Assembly: GCA_903928495.1 (NCBI GenBank)
Contig: CAIYQZ010000011.1
Coordinates: 1-64,000, forward strand
DNA length: 64,000 nucleotides
Reading direction: 5' to 3'
DNA from: an uncultured bacterium
GTDB lineage: Bacteria > Pseudomonadota > Gammaproteobacteria > Burkholderiales > Burkholderiaceae_C
Both the position numbers and the translations under genes were made by a program. Each line of letters opens with the position of its first letter. The first letter of the stretch is position 1. Below the pieces are notes generated by a model. It ran no database searches, was not told the origin of the DNA, and saw nothing but the letters and a program-made list of their open reading frames with translations. Below are positions 1-10,227 of this stretch, piece by piece.

Positions 1-1
1 C

Positions 2-1153
2 ATCCTGCAGAAAATCCGCGATGCCGAGCGCGAAATGCTGCTCAACGACTTCATGTCGCGCGGCGAGAAAATTTTCGTCGGCACAGTCAAACGGATGGAC
101 AAAGGCGACCTGATCGTCGAAAGCGGCCGTGTCGAGGGCCGCCTGCGTCGCACCGAAATGATTCCCAAGGAAAACTTCCGCACTGGCGACCGTGTGCGCG
201 CCATGATCATGGAAGTGGACCTGACGCTGCGTGGCGCACCCATCGTGCTGTCGCGTTCCTCGCCTGCATTCATGATGGAGCTGTTCCGACAGGAAGTGCC
301 AGAGATCGAACAGGGCCTGCTTGAAATCAAAACCTGCGCCCGTGACCCCGGTTCACGCGCCAAAATTGCCGTGTTGTCTCATGACAAACGCGTGGACCCC
401 ATTGGCACCTGCGTAGGTGTGCGTGGATCCCGGGTGAACGGCGTCACAACCGAACTGGCTGGCGAACGCGTCGACATCGTGTTGTGGAGTGAAGACCCGG
501 CACAGTTCGTCATTGGTGCTTTGGCGCCTGCCAATGTCCAATCCATTGTGGTTGACGAAGAGCGCCATGCCATGGACGTGGTGGTCGATGAAGAGAACCT
601 GGCCATTGCCATCGGGCGCGGTGGGCAGAACGTCCGCTTGGCGTCTGACCTGACTGGCTGGCGCATCAACATCATGACAGCTGACGAGTCTGCCCAGAAG
701 CAGGCTGCCGAGTCCGACGGGGTTCGGGCGCTGTTCATGTCCAAGCTCGATGTCGACCAGGAGATTGCCGACATCCTCATCGAAGAAGGTTTCACCAGCC
801 TGGAAGAGGTGGCTTACGTCCCGCTGCAGGAAATGCTGGAGATCGAGTCCTTCGACGAAGAGACCGTGACCGAGTTGCGCACCCGTGCCAAGGACGCCTT
901 GCTGACCATGGAGTTGGTCCGCGAGGAAAGCGTGGAGTCGGTCTCACAAGACCTGCGCGATCTCGAAGGTGTGTCTGCCGACATGATTGCGCAACTGGCC
1001 GCCGGCGGCGTCCACACGCGTGACGATCTGGCCGACCTTGCCACCGATGAATTGTGTGAAATCACCGGGCAATCGCCCGAAGAAGCGACAGCCCTGATCA
1101 TGAAGGCACGCGCTCACTGGTTCGCCAGCGAAGCGGGTGAGGCCCAATCCTGA
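2..1153 (+). CDS. nusA: Transcription termination/antitermination factor NusA, 5' end missing
   Basis: The reading frame is already open at base 2, so the gene starts before the window and 383 C-terminal residues are visible. NusA binds RNA polymerase and nascent RNA and modulates pausing, termination and antitermination. The visible part begins in the end of the N-terminal domain, then the S1 domain (motif [17 protein letters not shown]), the KH domains (with the [13 protein letters not shown] loop) and two C-terminal acidic repeats (around [13 protein letters not shown] and [13 protein letters not shown]). infB follows after 25 bp, the standard nusA-infB operon. An internal ATG at 35 is not the true start because conserved NusA residues precede it in frame. 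Confidence 0.97.
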   Translation: MLQKIRDAEREMLLNDFMSRGEKIFVGTVKRMDKGDLIVESGRVEGRLRRTEMIPKENFRTGDRVRAMIMEVDLTLRGAPIVLSRSSPAFMMELFRQEVPEIEQGLLEIKTCARDPGSRAKIAVLSHDKRVDPIGTCVGVRGSRVNGVTTELAGERVDIVLWSEDPAQFVIGALAPANVQSIVVDEERHAMDVVVDEENLAIAIGRGGQNVRLASDLTGWRINIMTADESAQKQAAESDGVRALFMSKLDVDQEIADILIEEGFTSLEEVAYVPLQEMLEIESFDEETVTELRTRAKDALLTMELVREESVESVSQDLRDLEGVSADMIAQLAAGGVHTRDDLADLATDELCEITGQSPEEATALIMKARAHWFASEAGEAQS

Positions 1154-1178
1154 TCACGGAGGCAACGGAGAAACACCC

Positions 1179-4085
1179 ATGACCAGCATCAGCGTCGCAG
1201 AATTGGCAGCCGAACTGCACAAACCCACCCACACCCTCCTGGAGCAACTTGCCAGCGCCGGTGTGCCCAAGTCATCGGGGACCGACCCTGTGTCCGATTC
1301 GGACAAGCACAAGCTGCTGAACTACTTGCAAACCAGTCACGGCACGGCCTCCGGAGAGCGCAAAAAAATCACCTTGGTGAAAAAGTCCACCACGGAAATC
1401 AAGCAAGCCGATGCCACCGGGCGTGCCCGCACCATCCAGGTTGAAGTTCGCAAAAAGCGCACTTTCATTCAGCGCGATGACGAGGTTGTGGCCGACGCGC
1501 AGGCGGCGGAACAGCAAGCCAATGCGATTGCCAACGCTGAGGAACTGAAACGGCGCGAGGAAGAAGCCCGCCGTCAGGCCGAACTGCTGCGTGTACAGGA
1601 GGAAGAGCTCGACCAGCGCAGAAAAGAGCGTGAAGCCCAGGAGGCGCGTGACGCACAGGCTGCGGCCCAGGTCGAACGTGACCGTGAAGCCGCGCGTGCG
1701 GCCGCACAGGCGGAGGCTGCTTCACTCGAGGCCGCACGCCGCGCCACGCAGGCGCCTCAGTTGAATGCTGACACACCTGCGCCCGTCGCAGCAGCACCCA
1801 CCGCGCCTGTGGTGTCCCAGCAAAATGCACAGGAAGTTGCCCAGCAGGAAGCTCGTCGTGTGCAGGCCGTCAAGGTTGCCAGCGAGAAGGCGGCCGAAGA
1901 GGCTAAAGCCGTCGATCTGAAAGACCGCCGGCGCAAGGCAGAAGCAGAGGCGGCCGCCATCCGCGAGATGATGTCGGCCCCCAAGAAAGTACTGGTTGCC
2001 AAGAAACCGGAGCCGGTTGCGGAGGTCAAGCCTGCAGTCGACCCCAAGGCCACCCTGAAGGGCACCCTTCACAAGCCTGCCGGCACGAATGCAGCAGGCG
2101 TTGCACGACCTGCGGTGTCTTCTCCTGCGGGATCAGGCAAAAAAGAAGTCAAGTCGGAAAACCTGTCATCCACCTGGAAAGACGACGCAGCGAAGAAAAA
2201 AGAGATCAAGACCCGTGGCGACACCACGGCTGGTCGCTCCAACTGGCGTGGTGGTCCCAAGGGGCGTCGCGACAGCCGGGACAACCGGGACAACCAGGCA
2301 TCGGCATTTGCAGCCCCGGCCGAATTCAAGGTTTTGGAAGTGCACGTGCCCGAGACCATCACAGTGGCCGAACTGGCCCACAAGATGTCGGTCAAGTCGT
2401 CTGAGGTGATCAAGCACCTGATGAAGCTCGGTCAGATGGTCACCATCAACCAGCCGCTGGACCAGGACACCGCGATGATCGTGGTCGAGGAGCTGGGCCA
2501 CCGCGCTGTGCAGGCCGAACTGGACGATCCGGAAGCCTTCACCGACGAAGAAATGTCGCACCAGACCGCTGAGGCAGTGTCGCGTGCGCCCGTGGTGACC
2601 GTCATGGGCCACGTTGACCATGGCAAAACCTCGTTGCTGGACTACATCCGCCGCGCCAAAGTCGCGGCTGGCGAGGCTGGCGGCATCACGCAGCACATCG
2701 GTGCCTACCACGTGGAAACTCCGCGCGGCATGATTTCCTTCCTCGACACCCCTGGCCACGAAGCGTTCACCGCCATGCGTGCCCGCGGTGCCAAGGCAAC
2801 CGACATCGTCATTTTGGTGGTGGCGGCTGACGACGGTGTCATGCCCCAGACCAAAGAGGCCATCAAGCATGCCAAGGCTGCGGGTGTGCCCATCGTGGTT
2901 GCTGTGAACAAAATCGACAAACCCGATGCCAACCTGGAGCGCGTGAAAAACGAGCTGGTGGTGGAGGAGGTCGTGCCGGAAGAGTTCGGCGGCGATTCAC
3001 CGTTTGTCGGTGTCTCCGCCAAAACCGGCCAGGGCATCGATGCCCTGCTGGAGCAGGTGTTGCTGCAAGCCGAAGTGCTGGAACTCAAGGCCCCTATCGA
3101 TGTGATGGCCAAAGGCCTCGTGATCGAAGCCCAGTTGGACAAAGGCCGTGGTCCTGTGGCGACCGTGCTGGTTCAGTCCGGCACGCTCAAAACCGGTGAC
3201 GTGGTGCTGGCTGGTCAGACCTATGGCCGTGTGCGGGCGATGCTCGACGAGAACGGCCGACCCACCAAATCCGCCGGGCCATCGATCCCCGTGGAAATCC
3301 AGGGTTTGACTGAGGTGCCGCAGGCTGGTGACGAATTCATGGTGCTGACCGATGAGCGCCGTGCCCGTGAGATTGCTACCTACCGCGCAGGCAAGTTCCG
3401 CAATACCAAGCTGGCCAAGCAGCAGGCTGCCAAGCTGGAAAACATGTTCAGCGACATGACGGCCGGTGAGGTCAAAATGTTGCCCATCATCGTCAAAGCC
3501 GATGTGCAAGGCTCTCAGGAAGCCCTGGCGCAGTCCCTGCTCAAGCTGTCCACCGACGAAGTCAAGGTGCAACTGGTGTATGCCGGTGTGGGTGGCATCA
3601 GCGAATCCGACATCAACCTGGCCATCGCTTCCAAGGCTGTGGTGATCGGCTTCAACACGCGCGCCGATGCTGGTGCCCGCAAACTGGCCGAGGGCAATGG
3701 CGTGGACTTGCGCTACTACAGCATCATTTACGACGCTGTGGACGAGCTCAAGGTCGCCATGTCGGGCATGCTGACTCCAGACCGCCGCGAAGAAATCATC
3801 GGTATGGCCGAGATCCGCACGGTGTTCGTGGCGTCGAAGATCGGCACGGTGGCTGGTTGTATGGTGACAGGTGGCTACGTGACCCGCAGTGCACATTTCC
3901 GCCTGCTGCGCGAGAACGTGGTGGTGTACACCGGCGAACTCGATTCCTTGAAGCGCATGAAAGACGATGTGCGCGAGGTCAAGGAAGGTTTCGAGTGCGG
4001 TATCAAGCTGCGCAACTACAACGACATCAAAGAAGGCGACCAGCTCGAATTCTTCGAAGTCAAGGAAGTGGCCCGCACGCTGTAA
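1179..4085 (+). CDS. infB: Translation initiation factor IF-2
   Basis: A 968-residue GTPase that places initiator fMet-tRNA on the 30S subunit and promotes subunit joining. Order: an N-terminal IF2_N motif ([14 protein letters not shown]), a long Lys/Glu/Ala-rich charged linker (about residues 65-390), a second IF2_N motif ([13 protein letters not shown]), then the G domain with GHVDHGKTS near residue 477, [12 protein letters not shown] and SAKTGQG, followed by the C-terminal initiator-tRNA domains. The ATG at 1179 was chosen over an upstream in-frame start because GGAG lies 8 bases ahead of it and conserved IF2_N begins directly after it. Operon with nusA and rbfA. Confidence 0.97.
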   Translation: MTSISVAELAAELHKPTHTLLEQLASAGVPKSSGTDPVSDSDKHKLLNYLQTSHGTASGERKKITLVKKSTTEIKQADATGRARTIQVEVRKKRTFIQRDDEVVADAQAAEQQANAIANAEELKRREEEARRQAELLRVQEEELDQRRKEREAQEARDAQAAAQVERDREAARAAAQAEAASLEAARRATQAPQLNADTPAPVAAAPTAPVVSQQNAQEVAQQEARRVQAVKVASEKAAEEAKAVDLKDRRRKAEAEAAAIREMMSAPKKVLVAKKPEPVAEVKPAVDPKATLKGTLHKPAGTNAAGVARPAVSSPAGSGKKEVKSENLSSTWKDDAAKKKEIKTRGDTTAGRSNWRGGPKGRRDSRDNRDNQASAFAAPAEFKVLEVHVPETITVAELAHKMSVKSSEVIKHLMKLGQMVTINQPLDQDTAMIVVEELGHRAVQAELDDPEAFTDEEMSHQTAEAVSRAPVVTVMGHVDHGKTSLLDYIRRAKVAAGEAGGITQHIGAYHVETPRGMISFLDTPGHEAFTAMRARGAKATDIVILVVAADDGVMPQTKEAIKHAKAAGVPIVVAVNKIDKPDANLERVKNELVVEEVVPEEFGGDSPFVGVSAKTGQGIDALLEQVLLQAEVLELKAPIDVMAKGLVIEAQLDKGRGPVATVLVQSGTLKTGDVVLAGQTYGRVRAMLDENGRPTKSAGPSIPVEIQGLTEVPQAGDEFMVLTDERRAREIATYRAGKFRNTKLAKQQAAKLENMFSDMTAGEVKMLPIIVKADVQGSQEALAQSLLKLSTDEVKVQLVYAGVGGISESDINLAIASKAVVIGFNTRADAGARKLAEGNGVDLRYYSIIYDAVDELKVAMSGMLTPDRREEIIGMAEIRTVFVASKIGTVAGCMVTGGYVTRSAHFRLLRENVVVYTGELDSLKRMKDDVREVKEGFECGIKLRNYNDIKEGDQLEFFEVKEVARTL

Positions 4086-4100
4086 AGCGGGACGCAGTGC

Positions 4101-4472
4101 ATGGCAGCCAAGAAATCATCCACCCCCAACCGCGGTTTTCGCGTGGCCGATCAGATCCAGCGTGATCTGACCGAGTTGATTGCGCGCGAACTCAAAGACC
4201 CGCGGGTGGGCATGGTGACCATTCAGGCCGTCGAAGTCACGCCCGACTACGCCCATGCGCAGGTGTACTTCAGCCTGCTGACCGGTGATCCGGCCGCCAC
4301 CACTGTGGCGCTGAATCAGGCCGCTGGTTTCTTGCGCAATGGCCTGTTCAAGCGTCTGCACATTCACACCGTGCCCACGTTGCACTTTCATTTCGACCGC
4401 ACCACCGAGCGTGCGGCCGACATGAACGCCTTGATTGCCAAGGCCGTGTCTTCCCGCGCCCAGGACGAATAG
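4101..4472 (+). CDS. rbfA: 30S ribosome-binding factor RbfA
   Basis: A 123-residue KH-fold protein that assists late maturation of the 30S subunit and 16S rRNA 5'-end processing. The start of the protein ([14 protein letters not shown]), the segment [14 protein letters not shown] and the motif [15 protein letters not shown] are typical of the family, and the length is normal. It sits 15 bases after infB and 2 bases before truB, the conserved order infB-rbfA-truB, so co-transcription is likely. Confidence 0.96.
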   Translation: MAAKKSSTPNRGFRVADQIQRDLTELIARELKDPRVGMVTIQAVEVTPDYAHAQVYFSLLTGDPAATTVALNQAAGFLRNGLFKRLHIHTVPTLHFHFDRTTERAADMNALIAKAVSSRAQDE

Positions 4473-4474
4473 GC

Positions 4475-5494
4475 ATGACTGCGCCACGCACACGGGTGCA
4501 GCGGCGCCCTGTGCATGGGGTGTTGCTGCTTGACAAACCGCTGGGGTTTTCCAGTAACCAGGCTTTGCAAAAGGCCAAGTGGTTGCTGCGCGCCGACAAA
4601 GCGGGGCACACCGGCACGCTTGACCCTCTGGCCACGGGCGTGTTGCCCCTGTGTTTCGGAGCGGCCACCAAATTCAGCCAGCAGCACCTGAATGCCGACA
4701 AGCGCTACCGCGCCACCTTGCGGTTGGGCCAAGCCACCACCACAGGCGATGCAGAGGGCGAAGTGGTGACCACTGCCGATGTGCCTGCCCTGACGCAAGC
4801 CGACCTCGATGCGCTGGCGCAGCGCATGTCGGGGCCACAGCAGCAGCTGCCGCCCATGTATTCGGCGCTGAAAAAGGATGGCAAAGCCCTGTACGAATAC
4901 GCCCGCGCTGGACAAACCGTCGAGCGCGAGCCGCGCAGCATCGAGATTTTTGAATTGAATATGGCATTAGCGCTTGATGATCAAGGGTTTCCAGCTATTC
5001 AGTTTGACGCGTCGTGCAGCAAGGGCACCTACATCCGGACGCTGGGCGAGGACCTTGCCAAAGCGCTGGGTACGGTGGGGCACCTGCGGGCACTGCGCCG
5101 TACCCATACGGGCAACTTCCGCGAAGCCGACTGCATCACCGTTGAACAGCTTGAAGCGATGGACGAAATCGCTCGCGTTAAAGCGCTGCAACCGGTCACC
5201 GTATTGCTGCCCCATCATCAGCCGGTCACACTGGACGACGACAATGCCGGACGTTTCTTGAGTGGTCTGCGTCGCCGCACGACCCTGGCAGATGCGGGTG
5301 AGGTGGCAGTGTTCGGTTTCCAACCCCCTGCGTTATTGGGCACAGCCTATGTGACAGCGGGTGAACTGGTGCCCACCCGATTGCTCAACCCGCTCGAAAT
5401 TCAGCAAATGCTGGACCAAGTCCGCTTGTTACCCGATTCCGCTGGCCCGAACGATACGGTGCACAAGGCCAGCCCCGTGGCTTTGCCACACTGA
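4475..5494 (+). CDS. truB: tRNA pseudouridine(55) synthase TruB
   Basis: A 339-residue enzyme making pseudouridine 55 in the T-loop of tRNAs. The N-terminal motif GVLLLDKPLGFSSNQALQ and the catalytic Asp50 in GTLDPLATGVL are present, as is the CSKGTYIRTLGEDL motif and a PUA-like C-terminal region. The stretch just before CSKGTYIR (roughly residues 158-178) is AT-rich at DNA level and matches a short dispersed repeat found elsewhere in this window (4945-5008), inserted without breaking the frame. Start ATG lies 2 bases after the rbfA stop. Confidence 0.96.
   Translation: MTAPRTRVQRRPVHGVLLLDKPLGFSSNQALQKAKWLLRADKAGHTGTLDPLATGVLPLCFGAATKFSQQHLNADKRYRATLRLGQATTTGDAEGEVVTTADVPALTQADLDALAQRMSGPQQQLPPMYSALKKDGKALYEYARAGQTVEREPRSIEIFELNMALALDDQGFPAIQFDASCSKGTYIRTLGEDLAKALGTVGHLRALRRTHTGNFREADCITVEQLEAMDEIARVKALQPVTVLLPHHQPVTLDDDNAGRFLSGLRRRTTLADAGEVAVFGFQPPALLGTAYVTAGELVPTRLLNPLEIQQMLDQVRLLPDSAGPNDTVHKASPVALPH
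4945..5008 (+). repeat. Short dispersed repeat inside truB (copy 1)
   Basis: AT-rich island in a GC-rich gene. It contains TAGCGCTTGATG at 4968-4979, which recurs exactly at 15828-15839, followed by a run resembling the complementary arm and CAGCTATTCA. It is read through in frame. Assigned by eye as one of six related copies. Confidence 0.5.
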
Positions 5495-5546
5495 CCCGCG
5501 CAGCCCTTCAGCCAGACGCATTTTTCAAGTTCTTCAGGATGTACCC

Positions 5547-7373
5547 ATGAGTCAAAAACAAATCCGCAACATTGCCATCATTGCCCACGTCGACCACGGC
5601 AAAACCACCATGGTTGACCAACTGCTGCGTCAGTCCGGCACATTTGCCGAACACGAAAAGGTGGTTGATACCGTGATGGACAACAACGCCATCGAAAAAG
5701 AGCGTGGCATCACCATCCTGGCCAAAAACTGTGCCGTGAGCTGGGAAGGCACCCACATCAACATCGTCGACACCCCCGGACACGCGGACTTCGGCGGCGA
5801 GGTGGAGCGCGCCCTGTCCATGGTCGACAGCGTATTGCTGCTGATCGACGCTCAGGAAGGCCCCATGCCCCAGACCCGCTTCGTGACCAAGAAGGCCTTG
5901 GCCCTCGGTCTGAAGCCCATCGTGGTCGTGAACAAGGTCGACAAGCCCGGTGCCAACCCCGACAAGGTGGTCAACGCCGCATTTGACCTGTTCGACAAAC
6001 TCGGTGCCACCGACGAGCAGCTGGACTTTCCCGTGGTGTATGCCTCCGGTATCAACGGCTGGTCTTCGCTCGAAGAGGGTGCGCCCGGCGAGCAGTGGGG
6101 CCCAGACATGTCAGCCCTGTTCAACACCATCCTGAAACACGTGCCACCGAACTCAGGTGACGCGTCCGCACCCCTGCAACTGCAAGTGTCCGCGTTGGAC
6201 TTCTCCACTTTCGTGGGTCGCATTGGTGTGGGCCGAATCAGCCAGGGCACGATCAAACCGTCGATGGACGTGGTGGTGATGGAAGGCCCCGACGGCAAGA
6301 CCGTCAAAGGCCGCATCAACCAGGTACTGACCTTCCAGGGTCTGGACCGCGTTCAGGTGACCGAGGCCGGCCCTGGCGACATCGTGCTGGTCAACGGCAT
6401 TGCCGACATCGGCATCGGCGTGACCATCACCGACCCAATTACTCCCACCCCGCTGCCCATGCTCAAGGTGGATGAGCCCACGCTGACCATGAACTTCTGC
6501 GTGAACACCAGCCCCTTGGCTGGCCGCGAAGGCAAGTACGTTACCAGCCGCCAGATCTGGGACCGCCTGCAGAAAGAACTGCAACACAACGTGGCCCTGC
6601 GCGTTCGCGAAACCGATGAAGACGGTATCTTTGAAGTGTCTGGCCGCGGCGAACTGCACCTGACCATCCTGCTGGAGAACATGCGCCGCGAAGGCTACGA
6701 GCTGGCTGTGTCCAAGCCTCGCGTGGTGTTCCGTGATGTGGACGGCGTGCGCCACGAGCCCATTGAAATGGTGACCGCCGACATCGAAGAGCAGCACCAG
6801 GGCGGCGTGATGCAAGCCTTGGGCGAACGCAAAGGCGAACTGGTCAACATGGAGCCGGACGGCCGTGGCCGCGTGCGCCTGGAATACCGCATTCCTGCCC
6901 GGGGCCTGATCGGTTTCACCAACGAGTTCTTGAACCTGACCCGTGGTTCTGGCCTGATCGCCAACATTTTTGACAGCTACGAGCCGCACAAAGGCGACAT
7001 CGCCAGCCGCAAAAACGGCGTGCTGATTTCCATGGACGACGGTGAAATTTTCACCTACGCCTTGGGCAAGCTGGACGACCGTGGCCGCATGTTCGTGAAG
7101 GCGAACGACCCGGTTTACGAAGGCATGATCGTGGGCATCCATAACCGCGACAACGACCTGGTGGTGAACGCCACTCGCACCAAGCAGCTGACCAACTTCC
7201 GCGTGTCGGGCAAGGAAGACGCCATCAAGATCACCCCACCGATCGAGTTGAACCTTGAATACGGCGTGGAATTCATCGAAGACGACGAGTTGGTGGAAAT
7301 CACACCCAAGAGCGTGCGCCTGCGCAAGCGCTTCCTGAAAGAGCACGACCGCAAGCGCGCCGCCAAGGCCTGA
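5547..7373 (+). CDS. typA: Ribosome-associated GTPase TypA/BipA
   Basis: A 608-residue translational GTPase of the EF-G/LepA class that associates with ribosomes and supports 50S assembly and stress or low-temperature growth. It begins RNIAIIAHVDHGKTTMVDQ (G1), then RGITILAKN, DTPGHADFGGEVER, NKVDKPGA, domain II, and the BipA-specific C-terminal part with GRGELHLTILLENMRREG and a Lys/Arg-rich tail. An upstream in-frame ATG at 5361 lies inside truB; the ATG at 5547 is preferred because AGGA sits 7 bases upstream and the family consensus begins there. Confidence 0.96.
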   Translation: MSQKQIRNIAIIAHVDHGKTTMVDQLLRQSGTFAEHEKVVDTVMDNNAIEKERGITILAKNCAVSWEGTHINIVDTPGHADFGGEVERALSMVDSVLLLIDAQEGPMPQTRFVTKKALALGLKPIVVVNKVDKPGANPDKVVNAAFDLFDKLGATDEQLDFPVVYASGINGWSSLEEGAPGEQWGPDMSALFNTILKHVPPNSGDASAPLQLQVSALDFSTFVGRIGVGRISQGTIKPSMDVVVMEGPDGKTVKGRINQVLTFQGLDRVQVTEAGPGDIVLVNGIADIGIGVTITDPITPTPLPMLKVDEPTLTMNFCVNTSPLAGREGKYVTSRQIWDRLQKELQHNVALRVRETDEDGIFEVSGRGELHLTILLENMRREGYELAVSKPRVVFRDVDGVRHEPIEMVTADIEEQHQGGVMQALGERKGELVNMEPDGRGRVRLEYRIPARGLIGFTNEFLNLTRGSGLIANIFDSYEPHKGDIASRKNGVLISMDDGEIFTYALGKLDDRGRMFVKANDPVYEGMIVGIHNRDNDLVVNATRTKQLTNFRVSGKEDAIKITPPIELNLEYGVEFIEDDELVEITPKSVRLRKRFLKEHDRKRAAKA

Positions 7374-7400
7374 TCTCGCGCGGATCCGCGCATTCAGAAC

Positions 7401-7420
7401 AACGGGGCTTTGGCCCCGTT
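7401..7420 (+). terminator. Putative terminator after typA
   Basis: AACGGGGC and GCCCCGTT form an 8-bp perfect stem with a 4-base loop 27 bases after the typA stop. The following tract (GTGTGTTT) is only weakly T-rich, so termination efficiency is uncertain. Confidence 0.5.
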
Positions 7421-7445
7421 GTGTGTTTCCGGAGCAGTCACCAGC

Positions 7446-8366
7446 ATGAACAGCAAACTCTCCCACAGCCAAGCCGTCGTGTTGATGGTGGTCGTTGCCC
7501 TCCTGTGGTCCACAGCTGGGGTGGTGACCCGTCACCTGGAGGCCGCCAAAGCGTTCGAAGTCACCTTCTGGCGCAGCTTCTTCACGCTGCTGACCCTGGT
7601 GGTCGTGTTGCCGCTGTGGCAGGGGTGGGGGGTGTGGGCCCGCATGCGGGCTGCAGGTGGCGTTCTGTGGCTGTCGGGCGTGTGCTGGGCGGTGATGTTC
7701 ACCGCATTCATGGTCGCGCTGACCTTGACCACGGTGGCCAACGTGCTCGTGACACTGGCCGCCGGCCCTTTGCTGACAGCGTTGGTGTCACGTGTGTTCA
7801 CCGGTCACCGGTTGGCCCGCCGCACCTGGGGCGCGATTGTGGTGGCTGGTGTGGGCATTGCATGGATGTTTGCAAGCCAGCTCTCCAGCGGCGGTGTGGA
7901 GGGCACACTGGTGGCCTTGTGTGTGCCCGTGGCAGCCGCAGTCAACTGGACGCTGGTGCAGCGCAACCGGCAACAGGGTCGCCAGCTGGATCTGGTGCCC
8001 GCCGTGCTGGTGGGTGCGCTCATTTCTTCTGTGGTGACCTTGCCGCTGGCCTGGCCCATGGCTGCCAGCGCGCACGATCTGGCATTGTTGGCGGGCTTGG
8101 GGGCTTTCCAGCTCGCCATCCCGTGTGCATTGTCTGTGGTGTGTGCCCGGGTGCTCAGCGCGCCCGAGGTGTCGCTGCTGGCTTTGCTGGAGGTGCTGTT
8201 TGGTACCTTGCTGGCTTGGGTGGGGGCCAATGAAGTGCCGGGCAGCCATGTGCTGACAGGCGGCAGTCTGGTGGTCGGTGCACTGCTCACCAATGAAATT
8301 CTGGGTTGGCGCGAGAGACGCACCGCTGCACAAATGCAGGAACCTCCTCCATCCATCGTGGCATGA
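7446..8366 (+). CDS. DMT-superfamily (EamA) transporter
   Basis: A 306-residue inner-membrane protein with about ten hydrophobic segments and the two EamA repeats typical of drug/metabolite exporters. It starts in a helix with VVALLWSTAGVVTRHLE, the usual EamA N-terminal signature. The second repeat carries AAAVNWTLVQRN and the helix containing LLALLEVLFGTLLAW near the C-terminus. The ATG at 7446 is preferred to one 12 codons upstream because the upstream codons lie in the typA terminator. Substrate cannot be deduced. It lies 72 bp after typA and 31 bp before the next gene. Confidence 0.88.
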   Translation: MNSKLSHSQAVVLMVVVALLWSTAGVVTRHLEAAKAFEVTFWRSFFTLLTLVVVLPLWQGWGVWARMRAAGGVLWLSGVCWAVMFTAFMVALTLTTVANVLVTLAAGPLLTALVSRVFTGHRLARRTWGAIVVAGVGIAWMFASQLSSGGVEGTLVALCVPVAAAVNWTLVQRNRQQGRQLDLVPAVLVGALISSVVTLPLAWPMAASAHDLALLAGLGAFQLAIPCALSVVCARVLSAPEVSLLALLEVLFGTLLAWVGANEVPGSHVLTGGSLVVGALLTNEILGWRERRTAAQMQEPPPSIVA

Positions 8367-8397
8367 TCCTTCGGTGTCCAGTGCACCGGAAAACCCC

Positions 8398-9570
8398 ATG
8401 ACCACAGCCCCTCTGCCCGCCGAAGCCGCCGTCGCAACCCCTGCCGATGCCGCCCCGGTACCGGTCCCACTTGTCACCCTGGATGTCTTGGCCGAGCGGC
8501 ACGGCCGCGTCGGGTGCATCACACTCAACCGTCCTCGCGCGCTCAACGCGCTGTCACTCGACATGGTGCGGGCCCTCACCTCTGCCCTTGAACAGTGGCG
8601 TAACGACCCGGCTGTGCTGGCCGTCGCGGTGCGAGGTACTGGCAAACAAGGGCCGTTCGGCGCCTTCTGTGCTGGCGGAGACATTCGCTTCTTCCATCAG
8701 GCCGCCTTGGCTGGCGACCCACGGCTGGAAGATTTTTTCACCGAGGAGTACCGCCTCAATCACCTGATACACACCTATCCCAAGCCCTACATCGCGTTCA
8801 TGGATGGCATCGTCATGGGTGGGGGAATGGGCATCAGCCAGGGGGCGAGCTTGCGGGTGGTGACCCAACGCACCCAAATGGCGATGCCCGAAACCGGCAT
8901 TGGGCTGTTCCCAGACGTGGGCGGAGGCTTTTTTCTGAGCCGTTGTCCCGGGCGCGTGGGTGAATGGCTGGCCTTGACGGGGCAAACCATCGAGGCTGGC
9001 GATGCCGTTGCCTTCGGGCTGGCAGACGGCTGTCTGGATGCCGCCCGGCTCAATGTGGTGTGGGCCGAGCTTCAGTCCACCCCCTTCGAATCGGCCAATG
9101 CGGTTGAACACCTGGTTGAAACGAAATTCATAGCGCAAATACCAAACAGTAAAAGCGTCAGAGGCAAAATTGACCAGTGTTTTTCGCTGGACACCGTGCC
9201 AGACATTCTGGTCGCTCTGGCGGCTGATGCGTCTGAGTTTGCTCAAACCACACTCGCCACTTTGCGCAGGCGTTCACCTCTGATGCTGGCCGTGGTGCTG
9301 GAGCAGATTCGTCGTGCCCGCCGCATGGGCCTGGCCGACGATCTGCGCATGGAGCGGGACATGGTGCGGCACTGTTTTCATCCCGTTCACCTCGGCCGCA
9401 CGGCATCCGAGAGTGAAACGGTTGAAGGGATACGCGCGCTGGCCATCGACAAAGACCACCAGCCAGAATGGTTGCCATCTCGGGGGGACGATGTCACCGC
9501 AGACATGGTGAGTCCGTTTTTCGTCAGTCCGTGGCCTGCACACGCACACCCCTTGCGAGGCTTGGGCTGA
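8398..9570 (+). CDS. Enoyl-CoA hydratase/isomerase family, 3-hydroxyisobutyryl-CoA hydrolase-like
   Basis: A 390-residue crotonase-fold protein. The size and the motifs GAFCAGGDIRFFHQ, FMDGIVMGGGMGISQGASL and MPETGIGLFPDVGGGFFLSR match the 3-hydroxyisobutyryl-CoA hydrolase group of valine catabolism rather than short enoyl-CoA hydratases. The conserved Glu of PETGIG is present. Residues encoded by 9121-9173 (around FIAQIPNSKSVRG) fall in an AT-rich island that matches a dispersed repeat in this window and lies in the variable region after the core. No other valine-degradation genes adjoin it, so the exact substrate is inferred. Confidence 0.85.
   Translation: MTTAPLPAEAAVATPADAAPVPVPLVTLDVLAERHGRVGCITLNRPRALNALSLDMVRALTSALEQWRNDPAVLAVAVRGTGKQGPFGAFCAGGDIRFFHQAALAGDPRLEDFFTEEYRLNHLIHTYPKPYIAFMDGIVMGGGMGISQGASLRVVTQRTQMAMPETGIGLFPDVGGGFFLSRCPGRVGEWLALTGQTIEAGDAVAFGLADGCLDAARLNVVWAELQSTPFESANAVEHLVETKFIAQIPNSKSVRGKIDQCFSLDTVPDILVALAADASEFAQTTLATLRRRSPLMLAVVLEQIRRARRMGLADDLRMERDMVRHCFHPVHLGRTASESETVEGIRALAIDKDHQPEWLPSRGDDVTADMVSPFFVSPWPAHAHPLRGLG
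9121..9173 (+). repeat. Short dispersed repeat inside the HIBCH-like gene (copy 2)
   Basis: AT-rich stretch containing AAAAGCGTCAGAGGC at 9151-9165, close to AAAAGCGCTGAAGGC at 19507-19521. The open frame is kept. Confidence 0.45.
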
Positions 9571-9641
9571 TCGTTTTTTCAGTGGCCAGAACGCATGCAA
9601 GTGGGCGGTGAGCTTCGCTGCCGCTGGCGCCCCGCACACAC

Positions 9642-10172
9642 TCAGCGGTTGTGGACTTTCATGGCCCGCTCTACTTCGCGTTTGCCTTCGCGGTCTTTGA
9701 TGGTGTCGCGCTTGTCGTGCTCGGCCTTGCCTTTGCCCAACGCGACTTCGCACTTCACTTTGCCGCTTTTCCAGTGCAGGTTCAGCGGCACCAATGTGTA
9801 GCCCTTCTGCTCGACCTTGCCCATCAACCGGCGGATTTCGTCTTTGTGCAGCAGCAATTTCTTGATGCGCGCGGCCTCCGCTGTCACATGGGTGGAGGCT
9901 GTGCGCAGGGGGTTGATCTGGCAGCCAATCAGGTACAACTCGCCCTCGCGGACGATCACATAGCCGTCGGTCAACTGCACCTTGCCTTCGCGCAATGCCT
10001 TGACTTCCCATCCCTGGAGCACCATGCCTGCTTCGTGGCGCTCTTCAATGTGGTAGTTGAAGACGGCTTTCTTGTTGTCGGCAATGCGTGTGACAACAGG
10101 TTTGGTTTCTGCTTTTTTGGTGGATTTGCCTGCAGCGGCAGAGAGCGGGGCTGTGGGTTTGGAGGTGGTCAT
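9642..10172 (-). CDS. smpB: SsrA-binding protein SmpB
   Basis: A 176-residue tmRNA-binding protein required for trans-translation rescue of stalled ribosomes. The core has [35 protein letters not shown] and a C-terminal basic tail with [14 protein letters not shown]. An N-terminal extension of about 25 residues rich in Ser/Lys precedes the usual start. It is divergent from ratA with 55 bp between start codons; the same smpB/ratA/ratB neighbourhood is seen in many gamma- and betaproteobacteria. Confidence 0.96.
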   Translation of the reverse strand: MTTSKPTAPLSAAAGKSTKKAETKPVVTRIADNKKAVFNYHIEERHEAGMVLQGWEVKALREGKVQLTDGYVIVREGELYLIGCQINPLRTASTHVTAEAARIKKLLLHKDEIRRLMGKVEQKGYTLVPLNLHWKSGKVKCEVALGKGKAEHDKRDTIKDREGKREVERAMKVHNR

Positions 10173-10201
10173 TCAGGCAAGGTGGAAAATACCCCGGCGA
10201 A

Positions 10202-10207
10202 TACAAT
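10202..10207 (+). promoter_or_regulatory. Putative -10 box for ratA-rnfH
   Basis: TACAAT lies in the smpB/ratA divergent region with 20 bases between it and the ratA ATG. No convincing -35 hexamer is seen. Confidence 0.4.
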
Positions 10208-10227
10208 CGCCCAAGCCTCCCCATTGT

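Noticed and set aside
6153-7535. Long antisense open frame (460 codons) opposite typA
   Set aside because: It overlaps a highly conserved GTPase gene entirely, its translation is His/Gln/Val-rich without any domain, and it is a by-product of GC-rich codon use.
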